Shown here: positions 35,075-42,837 of the stretch, in pieces
Numbering within the stretch: position 1 is the stretch's first letter
Layout: every line of letters starts with the position of its first letter
Assembly (NCBI GenBank): GCA_963781555.1
Contig: CAWAGB010000008.1
Coordinates: 496,001-560,000 of the forward strand
Direction of reading: 5' to 3'
From: JAICQM01 sp963781555
GTDB taxonomy: Bacteria > Chloroflexota > Limnocylindria > QHBO01
Length of the DNA: 64,000 nt
The notes under the pieces: generated by a model
What the model was told of the DNA's origin: nothing
Database searches by the model: none
Seen by the model: the letters and a program-made list of their open reading frames with translations, nothing else
Program-made: the position numbers and the translations under genes

Positions 35075-35556
35075 TCGCGGCTGATCGCCAGCACCCAGTA
35101 CTCCGGTCCGTCGTCGGTGAAGGTCGCGGACAGCCCACCCTGGGTCACCCGATCCTCACACCCGTCGGCACCCGTTGCGCGGCAGGCAAGTGCCTCGTCG
35201 GCCCAGTCCCAGACGCGGCGCGGGCCGTGGAGCAGGTCGCGTGCGTGGGACATTAGCCGGCGCGCGGCCACCAGCGCCGCAGCCCCGTCCGACGCGTCGA
35301 CGGTGATGACCACCTGCTCGACCGGCACCCCGACGAGGTCAACCTGGTTCCCGTCCGCGTCGGTGCCCACAACGTGGTGCGGGCCGGCCGGCTCAAAGGC
35401 GAACCCGTCCGCCTCGAGCGCGGCGCGCGCCCGGTCGAGCTGCGGGTCGTGGGCGGCGTGGGCACCCCCGGATGGCACGACCTCGACCGGCGCCGGCGTG
35501 CAGGCGGCGGAAGCCAGCACGAGCGCCAGCATCGCTCCGATCAGGCGGGGCGTCAT
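35071..35556 (-). CDS. small predicted lipoprotein (161 aa)
   Basis: MTPRLIGAMLALVLASAACTPAP has a lipobox LASAAC, so the protein is lipid-anchored. The mature domain (residues ~40-160) contains GTDADGNQVDLVGVPVEQVVITVD and two Cys (LACRATGADGCED) that could form a disulfide. I do not recognise the family. Its ATG overlaps the stop of the upstream FAD enzyme gene, so the two are co-transcribed. Confidence 0.68.
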   Translation of the reverse strand: MTPRLIGAMLALVLASAACTPAPVEVVPSGGAHAAHDPQLDRARAALEADGFAFEPAGPHHVVGTDADGNQVDLVGVPVEQVVITVDASDGAAALVAARRLMSHARDLLHGPRRVWDWADEALACRATGADGCEDRVTQGGLSATFTDDGPEYWVLAISRD

Positions 35557-36995
35557 GCCATCACGCCCCGCAGTGCCGACGCCGCCGCATGGGCGCCGCA
35601 CAACCCGTGCACGCCGCCGCCCGGCGGAGTTGAGGCAGAGCACACGAACAGCGCCGGATCGGGCGTGGAATAGGGATCCAGGCGGATCGCGGGACGGGTG
35701 AGGAACTGCGCCCAGTGCTGGAGACCGCCGTTGATGTCGCCACCCACGTAGTTGGCGTTGTACGTCTCGAGGTCGGCCGGCCGCAGGACGTGCTGGGCCA
35801 GGATCCGATCCCGGAACCCGGGGGCGAAGCGCTCGACCTGGCCGAGGATGGCCTCGCTGGCGTCCCCCCTCCATCCATTCGGAACGTGGCAGTAGGCCCA
35901 CACCACGTGCCTGCCTTCCGGCGCGCGGGTCGGATCGAAGGCAGACGGCTGGTTGAGGAGCACGAACGGCCGGCGGTGCACCCGACCACGCGCCACGGCG
36001 GCCTCCGACGCGCTCACCGCCTCCAGCGTCCCTCCCAGATGCACGGTGGCTGCCTCCGCGACACCCGGATTCGCCCATGGGATCGGGCCGTCGAGCACCA
36101 GGTCGAGCTTGAACGCCGCCGGACCATACCGATAGCGGCGCAGCTGTGCCGCATACAGCCCGCCCAGCCGCGGGCCTGCAACCCTCAGCACCTGGCGGGG
36201 CGTCAGGTCGAGCAGGGTGGACCGATGGGCTGGCAGCTCGCCAAGGTCGTTGACGGTGACGCCGGTGCGGATGGTCCCGCCCGCCTCGCGCAGCTCCGCC
36301 GCCAGCGCGTCGGCAATCCGTTGCGAGCCGCCCCGCGGGATGGGCCAGCCCACGGCGTGCGCGCTGGTGAGCAGGGCCATGCCGAAGCCCGCAGACAATG
36401 GGTCGCTCATGCGCAGGAACGAGTGAGCGCTGGCTCCCGCGAAGAGGCCGCGCGCCACCGGCGATCGGAAGCGACGGGCGACGATTCCCGCGGGGAGCAG
36501 CGACGGGATGCCGAAGCGCGACAGGGCGATCGGGTGGCCCAGCGCCGCGGGTACGTTCAGCGGCCCCAGCAGTGCGTCCACGATCAGCGGCCAATCGCGG
36601 GTGATGGGTCGCATCCAGCGCTCGTAGATCCGCGCGTCGTGCTCGTCCTCGAAGCTTTCCACGGTGGCCGCGATGTCGCGTCGCACGAGCGCCGCGCGTC
36701 CGTCGGGGAGTGGGTGCGCGACCTGCACCGGTGGCTCGATCCACTCCAGCCCGTGACGCCCCAGGTCCATGGCCGCGAAGACCGGTGATGAGCGACCGAG
36801 CGGGTGGACCGCGCTGCAGACGTCGTGCATGACCCCCGGCAGCGTCAGCTCCGCTGTCCGGCAGCCGCCGCCGACGGCGTCGCGGGCCTCTACCAGCTCG
36901 ACACTGCGACCGGCGCGGGCGAGGGTAATGGCGGCGGCCAGCCCGTTGGGCCCGCCGCCGACCACGATGGCGTCCAGCGGTCGCGGGTCGGTCAT
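35553..36995 (-). CDS. phytoene desaturase-like FAD-dependent oxidoreductase
   Basis: A 480-residue flavoprotein. IVVGGGPNGLAAAITLARAG and VELVEARDAVGGGCRTAE at the N-terminus are the FAD motifs of the CrtI-like amine-oxidase group; the C-terminus has ALFVCSASTPPGGGVHGLCGAHAA. No other carotenoid genes are near, and this group also includes uncharacterised enzymes, so carotenoid desaturation is not claimed. TACCGT (37002-37007, minus strand) is 6 nt before the ATG. Confidence 0.78.
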   Translation of the reverse strand: MTDPRPLDAIVVGGGPNGLAAAITLARAGRSVELVEARDAVGGGCRTAELTLPGVMHDVCSAVHPLGRSSPVFAAMDLGRHGLEWIEPPVQVAHPLPDGRAALVRRDIAATVESFEDEHDARIYERWMRPITRDWPLIVDALLGPLNVPAALGHPIALSRFGIPSLLPAGIVARRFRSPVARGLFAGASAHSFLRMSDPLSAGFGMALLTSAHAVGWPIPRGGSQRIADALAAELREAGGTIRTGVTVNDLGELPAHRSTLLDLTPRQVLRVAGPRLGGLYAAQLRRYRYGPAAFKLDLVLDGPIPWANPGVAEAATVHLGGTLEAVSASEAAVARGRVHRRPFVLLNQPSAFDPTRAPEGRHVVWAYCHVPNGWRGDASEAILGQVERFAPGFRDRILAQHVLRPADLETYNANYVGGDINGGLQHWAQFLTRPAIRLDPYSTPDPALFVCSASTPPGGGVHGLCGAHAAASALRGVMA

Positions 36996-37034
36996 GTCGT
37001 AACGGTACCCGCCGCGCGCGGTAGGGTTGCGGGC

Positions 37035-37754
37035 ATGCCAGACCGACCCGGTCCGCTCCTGCTCGTCGGTGGCAACGAGTTCCGGCCCGGAAACGAGCCG
37101 CAGGACCGCGCCCTCGCTGCCTGGTGCGGCGGGCGGCCGGCGCACGTCGTCGTCACCGCCGCGGTGCGCCACGACCCCGATGCGGCGGTGCGCCACGCGG
37201 TGGACTGGTTCGCGGCGCTCGACCTGCAGATGGCCGAGCTGCCGATGCGCAACCGGACCCAGGCCAAGAGCGACGCCACGGTGAAGGCGGCCCGTGCGGC
37301 CGGCGCGACTTACCTGTGCGGCGGCGACCCGGGGATCGTGGTCAGCATCCTGCGCGAGACCGCAGGCTGGGAGGCGCTCGTCGCCGGGTGGCGCAATGGG
37401 GCGGCGCTCGCCGGCTCATCGGCCGGTGCCATGGCGCTCGGGGAGTGGACCCTGCTCAAGGGCCGCATGCCCGGCGACCACGAGCGGCGCTACGCCGATG
37501 CCCTCAACCTCGTGCCCGGCGTGGCCGTCATTCCGCACTGGGACGAGTTCGGTGCCACCTGGGCGCCATCGGCCGAGGCTGCGCGTCCGCGTCCCGATGT
37601 CGTGCTGCTCGGACTCGACTACGGCACTGCCGCGGCCTGGGACGGCATGGCGTGGCGGGCGATGGGTCGCGGCCGCGTGACGGTGATCGGCGCCGACGGG
37701 GCGCGAGCCACGTTCCAGGACGCGGACATCCGGGGCCTGCCCGCGCCGCGCTGA
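37035..37754 (+). CDS. peptidase S51-family (type 1 glutamine amidotransferase-like) protein
   Basis: A 239-residue protein of the dipeptidase E/cyanophycinase fold. The nucleophile elbow is AGSSAGAMALG (Ser), preceded by YLCGGDPGIVVSIL, and GVAVIPHWDEFG supplies a His/Asp region. Members hydrolyse dipeptides or cyanophycin; a peptidase is likely but the substrate is unknown. TAGGGT (37022-37027) lies 7 nt upstream of the ATG, divergent from the FAD enzyme gene. Confidence 0.78.
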   Translation: MPDRPGPLLLVGGNEFRPGNEPQDRALAAWCGGRPAHVVVTAAVRHDPDAAVRHAVDWFAALDLQMAELPMRNRTQAKSDATVKAARAAGATYLCGGDPGIVVSILRETAGWEALVAGWRNGAALAGSSAGAMALGEWTLLKGRMPGDHERRYADALNLVPGVAVIPHWDEFGATWAPSAEAARPRPDVVLLGLDYGTAAAWDGMAWRAMGRGRVTVIGADGARATFQDADIRGLPAPR

Positions 37755-38066
37755 GGCCCCGGCGAGTTGCGTCAGCTGCACACAACGGCCATCGGCAGCA
37801 GTCTCCGTGGCTGGCGCGTGCACGACACGCAAGCCGCGGCCAACGAACGGGCGATCCAGGGTTCTCGGTGGCCGTTACGTGCGCGTCGTGCAACCGAGCA
37901 GCGGCGCAACTGGCCCACGAGGGCGCGTTGCGCCGCCAGCAACGTCCGGACTCCCAACTGGCGTTGCATCGCCGAACGTTGCGCCCAGCCTGCAACGTTC
38001 GGACCCGGAAACGGCTCCACAGCACGGTTCCCGCGCCGGACATTGCCACGCCGGCAAATGCGGCCG
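37755..38066. repeat. 312-bp gene-free region with GCAACGTYCGG repeats and an 11-bp stem-loop
   Basis: No gene is supported here. GCAACGTCCGGA occurs at 37939-37950, and CCGAACGTTGC (37972-37982) pairs perfectly with GCAACGTTCGG (37992-38002) around a 9-nt loop. Related copies are in the gap at 40886-41106. It lies 3' of both convergent flanking genes, so a terminator role for the hairpin is possible; the shared sequence also suggests a small dispersed repeat. Confidence 0.55.
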
Positions 38067-38432
38067 CTAGTCGAACGTGACCTCGATGAGCGGGGACCCG
38101 GTGACCATCACGGAGAGCGGATAGCCCCACCCGGCCGCGATCGGGGGCAGGACCGCCTCGCGCTCCGCACGATCGGTGATCACGCGACCGCGCGCCGGCA
38201 GGTCCGCCACGACCCCGCGCTTGAGGTGGACGGTCAGCCGAGGATCGGCGGCGAGGTTGGCGATCCAGCTCCGTGGCCAGCCGGGCTTGCCGCTGATGAA
38301 CCAGCGCCCGTCGATGCTGTGGAGCACGATCTCCAGCCGCCGCGGCTCCCCGCTCTGGCGGCCGGTGGTCGTGATGTCGATCACCCCGCCCTGTGCCAGC
38401 GCCGCGGAGACCCCTTCGTCCATGGCGATCAC
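38067..38432 (-). CDS. DUF385/deazaflavin-dependent nitroreductase-family protein
   Basis: A 121-residue split-barrel protein. DITTTGRQSGEPRRLEIVLHSIDGRWFISGKPG and SWIANLAADPRLTVHL match the F420-dependent Ddn-like family (PF04075). It probably binds F420 and reduces small molecules. GTG at 38432 overlaps the HtrA-like stop (GTGA); ATG at 38423 is an alternative. It fits with other F420-type genes in the window. Confidence 0.78.
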   Translation of the reverse strand: MIAMDEGVSAALAQGGVIDITTTGRQSGEPRRLEIVLHSIDGRWFISGKPGWPRSWIANLAADPRLTVHLKRGVVADLPARGRVITDRAEREAVLPPIAAGWGYPLSVMVTGSPLIEVTFD

Positions 38433-39304
38433 GCAGGTACGCTCACGGTGCGCTCGTCCGTGCCGCGGACCAGGGTGATCTCGAGGGGTCCGGTGCCGGC
38501 GAGGGCGTCGTACAGGTCGTCGGCCGACGTGATGGCCACGCCGCCGACGGCGACCAGCAGGTCGCCCTCCGCGATGCCGGCCGCTGCGGCGGGCGAGTCG
38601 TCCTCGACGTCGCGCACCAGCATGCCCTCGCGTTCCGGCAAGCCGACCGCGCGACGCAGGTGCTGCGCAACGCGGGACGGGACGAGGCCAACGCCCAGGC
38701 GGCGGCGGGTCGGCGCCTCACCGCGACCCAGCGCGGTCAGCCGCTCGCGGAGCGCGGCGTCCGCCACGATCGCCAGGTAGAAGCCGCTTCCCAGGCGGTT
38801 GGTGTTGATGCCCAGCAGGCGTCCCTCGGTGTCGACAACCGGGCCGCCCGACGAGCCGGGGAGCAGGGGAGCGGTGTGCTCGACCGCGCCGGAGACGCGG
38901 CGGCCACGCGGGCCGCGGAAGGATCGGTCGACGCCGCTCACGAAGCCGAAGGTGGCGCGCGGGCCGCGACCGCCAGGGTTGCCGAGGGCGACGACCGGGT
39001 CGCCGCTCGCCGGTGCCGCACCATCGGCCCATGCGAGCGCCGCGATGCCAGCCGTGTCCGCAGCCAGCACCGCGACGTCGCCGTCGGCGTCCAGGCCACG
39101 CACCGTGGCGGTCACCTCGCGGCCATCGGCGAAGGTGACGGACACCTCGTCGCCGTGGAGGTTGTGCGCGTTGGTGAGGATCAGGCCGTCCTCCAGGACC
39201 ATGCCGGACCCGCCGCGCCATCGGTTCCCGATGCCGACCACTGACGGGCCGACCTTCTCGCCGATCGCCTTGATCTCGCTGCCCAGTTCTGCGAGGGCTG
39301 CCAT
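38429..39304 (-). CDS. trypsin-like serine protease with PDZ domain (HtrA-like), no signal peptide
   Basis: A 291-residue protein. The triad is H in LTNAHNLHG, D in DADGDVAVLA and S in LLPGSSGGPVV; a PDZ domain follows (GMLVRDVEDDSPAAAAGIAEGDLLVAVGG). Unlike exported DegP/HtrA proteins it starts MAALAELGSEIKAIGEKVG with no signal or membrane helix, so it looks cytoplasmic. AGGAG stands 6-7 nt before the ATG. The promoter TTGACA (39372-39377, minus strand) and TAACTT -10 overlap the 23-bp HxlR-type operator. Confidence 0.85.
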   Translation of the reverse strand: MAALAELGSEIKAIGEKVGPSVVGIGNRWRGGSGMVLEDGLILTNAHNLHGDEVSVTFADGREVTATVRGLDADGDVAVLAADTAGIAALAWADGAAPASGDPVVALGNPGGRGPRATFGFVSGVDRSFRGPRGRRVSGAVEHTAPLLPGSSGGPVVDTEGRLLGINTNRLGSGFYLAIVADAALRERLTALGRGEAPTRRRLGVGLVPSRVAQHLRRAVGLPEREGMLVRDVEDDSPAAAAGIAEGDLLVAVGGVAITSADDLYDALAGTGPLEITLVRGTDERTVSVPA

Positions 39305-39333
39305 GGAACGCTCCTTCATCGGTCTGCAATGCC

Positions 39334-39356
39334 GTAACTTGCAATGTGCAAGTTAC
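39334..39356. promoter_or_regulatory. HxlR-type operator: 10-3-10 perfect inverted repeat
   Basis: GTAACTTGCA-ATG-TGCAAGTTAC lies between the divergent HtrA-like and HxlR genes. It covers the -10 (TAACTT) of the htrA-like promoter, whose TTGACA -35 is 16 bp upstream. The adjoining HxlR regulator is the obvious candidate binder. Confidence 0.7.
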
Positions 39357-39388
39357 CATTGACGAACCGCCTGTCAAGACCGATGGCG

Positions 39389-39394
39389 TACGAT
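39389..39394 (+). promoter_or_regulatory. -10 box TACGAT for the HxlR gene
   Basis: TACGAT ends 6 nt before the ATG at 39401, which selects that codon over an in-frame ATG at 39383 lying upstream of the box. Confidence 0.5.
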
Positions 39395-39400
39395 CCGCCC

Positions 39401-39820
39401 ATGCCCGCCCAGCCGTCGCCGCTCGCCGCCGCCCTCGAGCGGGTGGGGGACCGATGGAGCCTCCTCCTCATCGAGGCGCTGCTCGACGGGCCGCGGCGCT
39501 TCAACGAGCTGACCGATGCGGTGCGCGGCATCGCGCCCAACATCCTCACCGATCGGCTGCGGCGGCTGGAGGCGGAGAAGATCCTGCGCGCCACGCCCTA
39601 CTCGGAGCGGCCGCCGCGCTTCGCCTACCAGCTCACCGAGGAGGGCGCCAACCTGGCCGGGGCGCTGCACCTGCTCGCCGACTGGGGCGGGCGCGGCGCG
39701 CCCGAATCCGAGCCGACGCGCCACGCGACGTGCGGCACGCCCGTCGAGGCGCGACTGTGGTGTCCGACCTGCGACCGGATGGTCGACGACGCCGAGGCCG
39801 ATGCGGTGCGCTACGTGTGA
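39401..39820 (+). CDS. HxlR-family winged-helix transcriptional regulator
   Basis: A 139-residue regulator. LAAALERVGDRWSLLLIEALLDGPRRFNEL and GIAPNILTDRLRRLEAEKIL, then YELT-like YQLTEEG, are the HxlR pattern. The C-terminus adds three Cys (HATCGTPVEARLWCPTCDR) that could sense metal or redox state. It probably controls the divergent HtrA-like gene and itself through the inverted repeat at 39334-39356. The following phosphorylase gene overlaps by GTGA. Confidence 0.87.
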   Translation: MPAQPSPLAAALERVGDRWSLLLIEALLDGPRRFNELTDAVRGIAPNILTDRLRRLEAEKILRATPYSERPPRFAYQLTEEGANLAGALHLLADWGGRGAPESEPTRHATCGTPVEARLWCPTCDRMVDDAEADAVRYV

Positions 39821-40569
39821 GCGGGCCGCTGTACATCGACGCGGATCCCGCCGACCTGCGTCGTACGTTCGGCCTGGATGACGGGGATCTGCCGGAGGTG
39901 TTGGTCGTCGACGGCCGCTGGTCGACCGCCAGCCTGTTCGCCGACGTGGAGCGGACGTGGCCGTCTGCGCGCCGGGTGGAAGAGCGGATCATGCTCGTCG
40001 AGGTGGCCGGCCGGCAGGTGTGGCTCGCCGGCGTCTTCGGTGCCGCCCAGGCACTCACCTACACGCATCTCGCCGTCCGGCTGGGGGCGCAGGCGGTGGT
40101 GCAGGTCGGCTCGTTCGGCGGCCTCGCCGACGGCTGGGCGGTGGGGGACTGCTTCGTGCCGTCGTCGGTGGTCGGCCGCGACGGCGTGTCGCGCCAGCTG
40201 ACCGATGGCGCGCCGGTCGTCCCGGATGCCTCGCTTGCTGATCGGCTGCGGCGCGGTCTTGCGGCCGCCGGGATGCCGGTTCGCGGCGGAACGCTGGTGA
40301 CGACCACCACGATCGCGTTGGAGCGCCACTCCGATGTGGCCCGCTGGCGCCGCGCGGGCCACGCGGGGGTCGACATGGAGTGCGCCGCAACCTTGGCCAT
40401 GGCGGGCTCGGCGGGCGTGCCCGCAGCTGGCGCGTTCTTCCTCATCGACAATCTCGCCGACGACCACACCGTCTTCCAGCAGACGGACGAGGAGCGCATG
40501 CGCTGCCGCTTCAGCCGGGACGCGATCCTGCGCGCGGCAGTCGCATCGGCCGTGCAATCGGTCAGCTGA
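39817..40569 (+). CDS. nucleoside phosphorylase (PNP_UDP_1 family)
   Basis: A 250-residue phosphorylase. VWLAGVFGAAQALTYTHLAVRLGAQAVVQVGSFGGL resembles the phosphate- and sugar-binding core, and HAGVDMECAATLAMA carries the ribose-binding Met-Glu. Such enzymes split nucleosides with phosphate. GTG at 39817 lies in the HxlR stop, so the regulator may also govern it. The base preference is not clear. Confidence 0.82.
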   Translation: MSGPLYIDADPADLRRTFGLDDGDLPEVLVVDGRWSTASLFADVERTWPSARRVEERIMLVEVAGRQVWLAGVFGAAQALTYTHLAVRLGAQAVVQVGSFGGLADGWAVGDCFVPSSVVGRDGVSRQLTDGAPVVPDASLADRLRRGLAAAGMPVRGGTLVTTTTIALERHSDVARWRRAGHAGVDMECAATLAMAGSAGVPAAGAFFLIDNLADDHTVFQQTDEERMRCRFSRDAILRAAVASAVQSVS

Positions 40570-40582
40570 GGAAACGCGAGCC

Positions 40583-40885
40583 ATGGGGTGGCGTCGAGTC
40601 TTAATTCCGGTAGGCGTGCTCATCGCGCTCGTGCTGGTGGGTTGGGCGCTCGCCTCATTGGCGTGGGGCGGCATCGCGTTCTCCGATCTGCGGGAGCTTC
40701 AGCTGTGGCTCTATCGCCTGGGGGGTGGGATGTTGGTCGGCGGTGTCCTCGTGGCCCTCGTCACGCTCGCCGTCTACCGGCGTGCTCGCTCCCGAGGGAC
40801 GCGGTTACTGACGCTGCTCGGCGCGGTGATCATCGGCACGCCACTGGTCATTGGGCTTCCGCTGCTGCTGTGGAATCTTCGGTAG
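40583..40885 (+). CDS. small membrane protein with three predicted helices (100 aa)
   Basis: Three hydrophobic stretches are visible: residues ~5-28, 45-66 and 78-96, separated by short basic loops (YRRARSRGTR). There is no recognised domain. It follows the phosphorylase stop by 13 nt, with GAGGAA 12 nt before the ATG, so it is probably in the same transcript. Confidence 0.55.
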   Translation: MGWRRVLIPVGVLIALVLVGWALASLAWGGIAFSDLRELQLWLYRLGGGMLVGGVLVALVTLAVYRRARSRGTRLLTLLGAVIIGTPLVIGLPLLLWNLR

Positions 40886-41106
40886 CCCGTGTGGAGATGG
40901 CATCTGCCGCGTGCGCGGCGCCGCTGCATCGGCCGGGCGCGATTCGTCAGCTGACTATGTTTCATCTGGTGCAACGTCCGGACCCTGAAGCGGGTCCCAG
41001 CGGAGGTCCGTGGTCGGTGGTTGCCGCCTGGGCGCAACGACGTGCCAACGACCCTCCGTTCCTGATCCGGACGTTGCTGCCGCCGCAACGAATCGAAATA
41101 GGGAGC
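40886..41106. repeat. 221-bp gene-free region with GCAACGTCCGGA inverted repeats
   Basis: No gene is supported. GCAACGTCCGGA at 40971-40982 and its exact reverse complement at 41066-41077 form a 12-bp inverted repeat enclosing 83 bp. The motif and the bases after it (GACCCTGAAGCGG) resemble the copy at 37992-38014 (GACCCGGAAACGG). The region ends at the target-site duplication of the mobile element. Confidence 0.55.
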
Positions 41107-41127
41107 CGCACCGCCTTGTGAGTCATC

Positions 41128-41157
41128 TTGCGTTGTTGCACTGAGCTGAGGTAGGCT
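41128..41157 (+). promoter_or_regulatory. promoter of the element, -35 inside the left TIR
   Basis: TTGCGT (41128-41133) lies in the terminal repeat and TAGGCT (41152-41157) follows after an 18-bp spacer. A -35 in the inverted repeat is common for transposase promoters. Confidence 0.4.
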
Positions 41158-41186
41158 CGCCCGTCCAGCGAGCTACCGAGGGAGAG

Positions 41187-41942
41187 GTGGCAATACCGGC
41201 GTCGCGCATCGATGGGCGGCCGACCTGCCCCCGGGGACACCCGGGACGGGTCATCGCCTTTGGTCGGCAGGTGCGAGCCGACAAGGCTTACTCGCGGCCG
41301 CGGTTCCGATGCTTCCCGAGCGACGGCAGCCTGGAGCACACCTTCATGCCGGCTCGGCGACAGCCGACCCATGGGCACCCGTATGGCGCGGTCTGCGTCC
41401 ACTGCGAGCGCGACTACGGGCCGGCGGCGCTCGCGGACCTGGCGGAGCAGCACAAGGCCGAGAACGTCCTGGTCTGGATGCTCGAAAACGAGCAGCTCAT
41501 CGTGAAGCAGATCGAGCTGCGCGCTCGCTTCCCCGATCGACCTCGCAGCAACGGCGCCGCGGAGCGTCTGGTGGCCCAGGTCGACGAACGGCTCGGCAAG
41601 CGCCGGCGCAACTTCCGCAATGCCCGACGGCTCAATACCGTCGTCAGGCTGATGGCGGTCGAGATGCGCGGAGACGCGGATCCGTTGACGCTCGCTCGCG
41701 TCGTGCGGGACGTTATCGAGAGCGGTACCGCACCCCACCTCCTCGGCGATCCAGGCATGGACCGAGGAGCGCTGGTCAACGACCCGGCGGCCACATCGGT
41801 TGGATCCATCGCCTCGCTGCTGCTCAGCGGTGGGCAGCAGCGCAAAGCGGCGAACCGGGCTTACTGGGTGAGCGCCAAGACGAGGTCCAACGACGGGCAG
41901 ACTTTCTCAACGTCGAGCGCGCCCGGCGTGGACTACCGCTAA
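41187..41942 (+). CDS. transposase-like protein remnant (zinc ribbon plus C-terminal part)
   Basis: A 251-residue frame from GTG 41187. The start TCPRGHPGRVIAFGR...PRFRC and GAVCVHCERDYG look like the zinc ribbon that opens several transposase families. The later RSNGAAERLVAQVDERLGKR and RRNFRNARRLNTVVRLMAVEM resemble the C-terminal region of some IS transposases. No DDE catalytic block lies between them, so the gene looks internally deleted. From about 41865 the neighbouring frame reads more naturally, which suggests a further frameshift. Family assignment is tentative. Confidence 0.5.
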   Translation: MAIPASRIDGRPTCPRGHPGRVIAFGRQVRADKAYSRPRFRCFPSDGSLEHTFMPARRQPTHGHPYGAVCVHCERDYGPAALADLAEQHKAENVLVWMLENEQLIVKQIELRARFPDRPRSNGAAERLVAQVDERLGKRRRNFRNARRLNTVVRLMAVEMRGDADPLTLARVVRDVIESGTAPHLLGDPGMDRGALVNDPAATSVGSIASLLLSGGQQRKAANRAYWVSAKTRSNDGQTFSTSSAPGVDYR

Positions 41943-42210
41943 TCGAAGTGAGGCTGTCCAAGGGTGGCGTTGCTGCTGTGTCAGTGCGTGGGAGGCTGCT
42001 GACTGACTTCTTCGAGTTCGCAGACGAGTGGGCGACGGACCTCAACGGCCGTAGCTCCGAGGGCGTCAAGGCTGGCCACTACGCCGAGAAGGTCTGGTGG
42101 CGATGCGAGGCGGGACACCAGTGGCAGGCTACCGTGTCGGACCGGATCACCCGCCTGCTGCGTTGCCGCCGCTGCTCAACCAAGCGCGCCGACGACCCTC
42201 GGTCCCGCGA
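41855..42210 (+). pseudogene. treble-clef zinc-ribbon segment, frame-shifted from the transposase-like frame
   Basis: In the frame one base off, ERQDEVQRRADFLNVERARR reads as a helix and leads to DFFEFADEWATDLNGR, KVWWRCEAGHQWQATVSDR and LLRCRRCS. W.C..GH.W...V..R followed by C..C is the pattern of the PF14311-type zinc ribbon found in nucleases and mobile-element proteins. The frame has no stop until 42778, running antisense through the lipoprotein gene, so the original end appears lost. Confidence 0.5.
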
Positions 42211-42704
42211 AGGTAGAGCGACTCGAGAACCGGCTTCATCGTGTCCGCATCCAAGTCGCTGTCGACGCTCGCCGTGCGGCCATCCGCCAGGCGCGCGCTG
42301 TACTCGACCACGCCAGCTCGGCCAATCTGGGCAGCGGGGAGCGGATTGGCGCCCCACACGGTACCGGCGATCGGCTCGCCCATTCGCACGGGATCCTTGT
42401 CGCCAAGGTGTTCGGGTGAAGCGTTCGTCTGCCAGATGTGGAGATAGTGGCTGGGACCTTGGTAGTAAACGTCCACCGACTCGATCTGGTTATTGGCCTC
42501 GATGTAGTCCGCGTTCACGACAACAAAGCCGTCGGGGAGCCAACCGGGCTCCAGCAAGCCGCCGGGCATTCCTTCTCGAGCAGCGACCAGGTTCTGCTGC
42601 GTCATCAGCGGACGCATGCCGCCGACTGGGAAGTCGGTCGGCGTCGACATGTTCGCACCGCACCCAGCAAGCACCAGCGAGATCGTCAAGAGCACTCCAC
42701 GCAT
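42147..42704 (-). CDS. predicted lipoprotein inside the mobile element (185 aa)
   Basis: MRGVLLTISLVLAGCGANMS is a signal peptide with lipobox LAGC. The mature domain includes PGWLPDGFVVVNADYIEANNQ and VDVYYQGPSHYLHIWQT, which reads as a compact beta-rich domain. The last ~20 residues (GTEGRRRAWLSSGGNAAGG) are arginine/glycine-rich and probably run-on sequence across the junction with the zinc-ribbon frame. A minus-strand TTGACT (42734-42739) could be its -35. It may be a passenger gene or host DNA captured by the element. Confidence 0.6.
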   Translation of the reverse strand: MRGVLLTISLVLAGCGANMSTPTDFPVGGMRPLMTQQNLVAAREGMPGGLLEPGWLPDGFVVVNADYIEANNQIESVDVYYQGPSHYLHIWQTNASPEHLGDKDPVRMGEPIAGTVWGANPLPAAQIGRAGVVEYSARLADGRTASVDSDLDADTMKPVLESLYLRGTEGRRRAWLSSGGNAAGG

Positions 42705-42800
42705 GTGCTGAGCGTCCGACGATGTGCCGTTCGAGTCAAGCCCCGGCCTCCAGCCTCAACCGGAACAACGCAAGATGACTCACAAGCGCACCGCGCGGAC

Positions 42801-42830
42801 TTGACAGGTGACTAATGAGTCACCTAAGAT
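42801..42830 (+). promoter_or_regulatory. promoter with an operator filling the spacer, upstream of the ArsR-SRPBCC gene
   Basis: TTGACA (42801-42806) and TAAGAT (42825-42830) are separated by 18 bp. AGGTGACTAATGAGTCACCT (42806-42825), a perfect 8-4-8 inverted repeat, occupies the spacer. The ATG at 42838 is 7 nt after the -10. Repressor binding would block RNA polymerase directly; the ArsR-type product is the likely binder. Confidence 0.75.
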
Positions 42831-42837
42831 CGGGCGC

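Larger units (their letters stand above)
41115..42786. mobile_element. insertion-sequence-like element with 23-bp perfect TIRs and 8-bp TSD
   Basis: The left end (41115-41137, beginning CTTGTGAGTCATCTTGCG) is repeated exactly, inverted, at 42764-42786. The 8 bp CGCACCGC immediately flank both ends (41107-41114 and 42787-42794), as expected for a target duplication. The length is 1672 bp. Contents are a 251-aa transposase-like frame, a frame-shifted zinc-ribbon segment and a lipoprotein gene on the other strand. An 8-bp duplication is seen in the IS256, ISL3 and IS66 groups, but no complete DDE domain is present, so it is probably non-autonomous. Confidence 0.85.

Noticed and set aside
41309..42778. 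489-codon plus-strand frame across the mobile element
   Set aside because: Only its middle part (about 41855-42210) reads like a protein; the start overlaps the transposase-like frame and the end is antisense to the lipoprotein gene.
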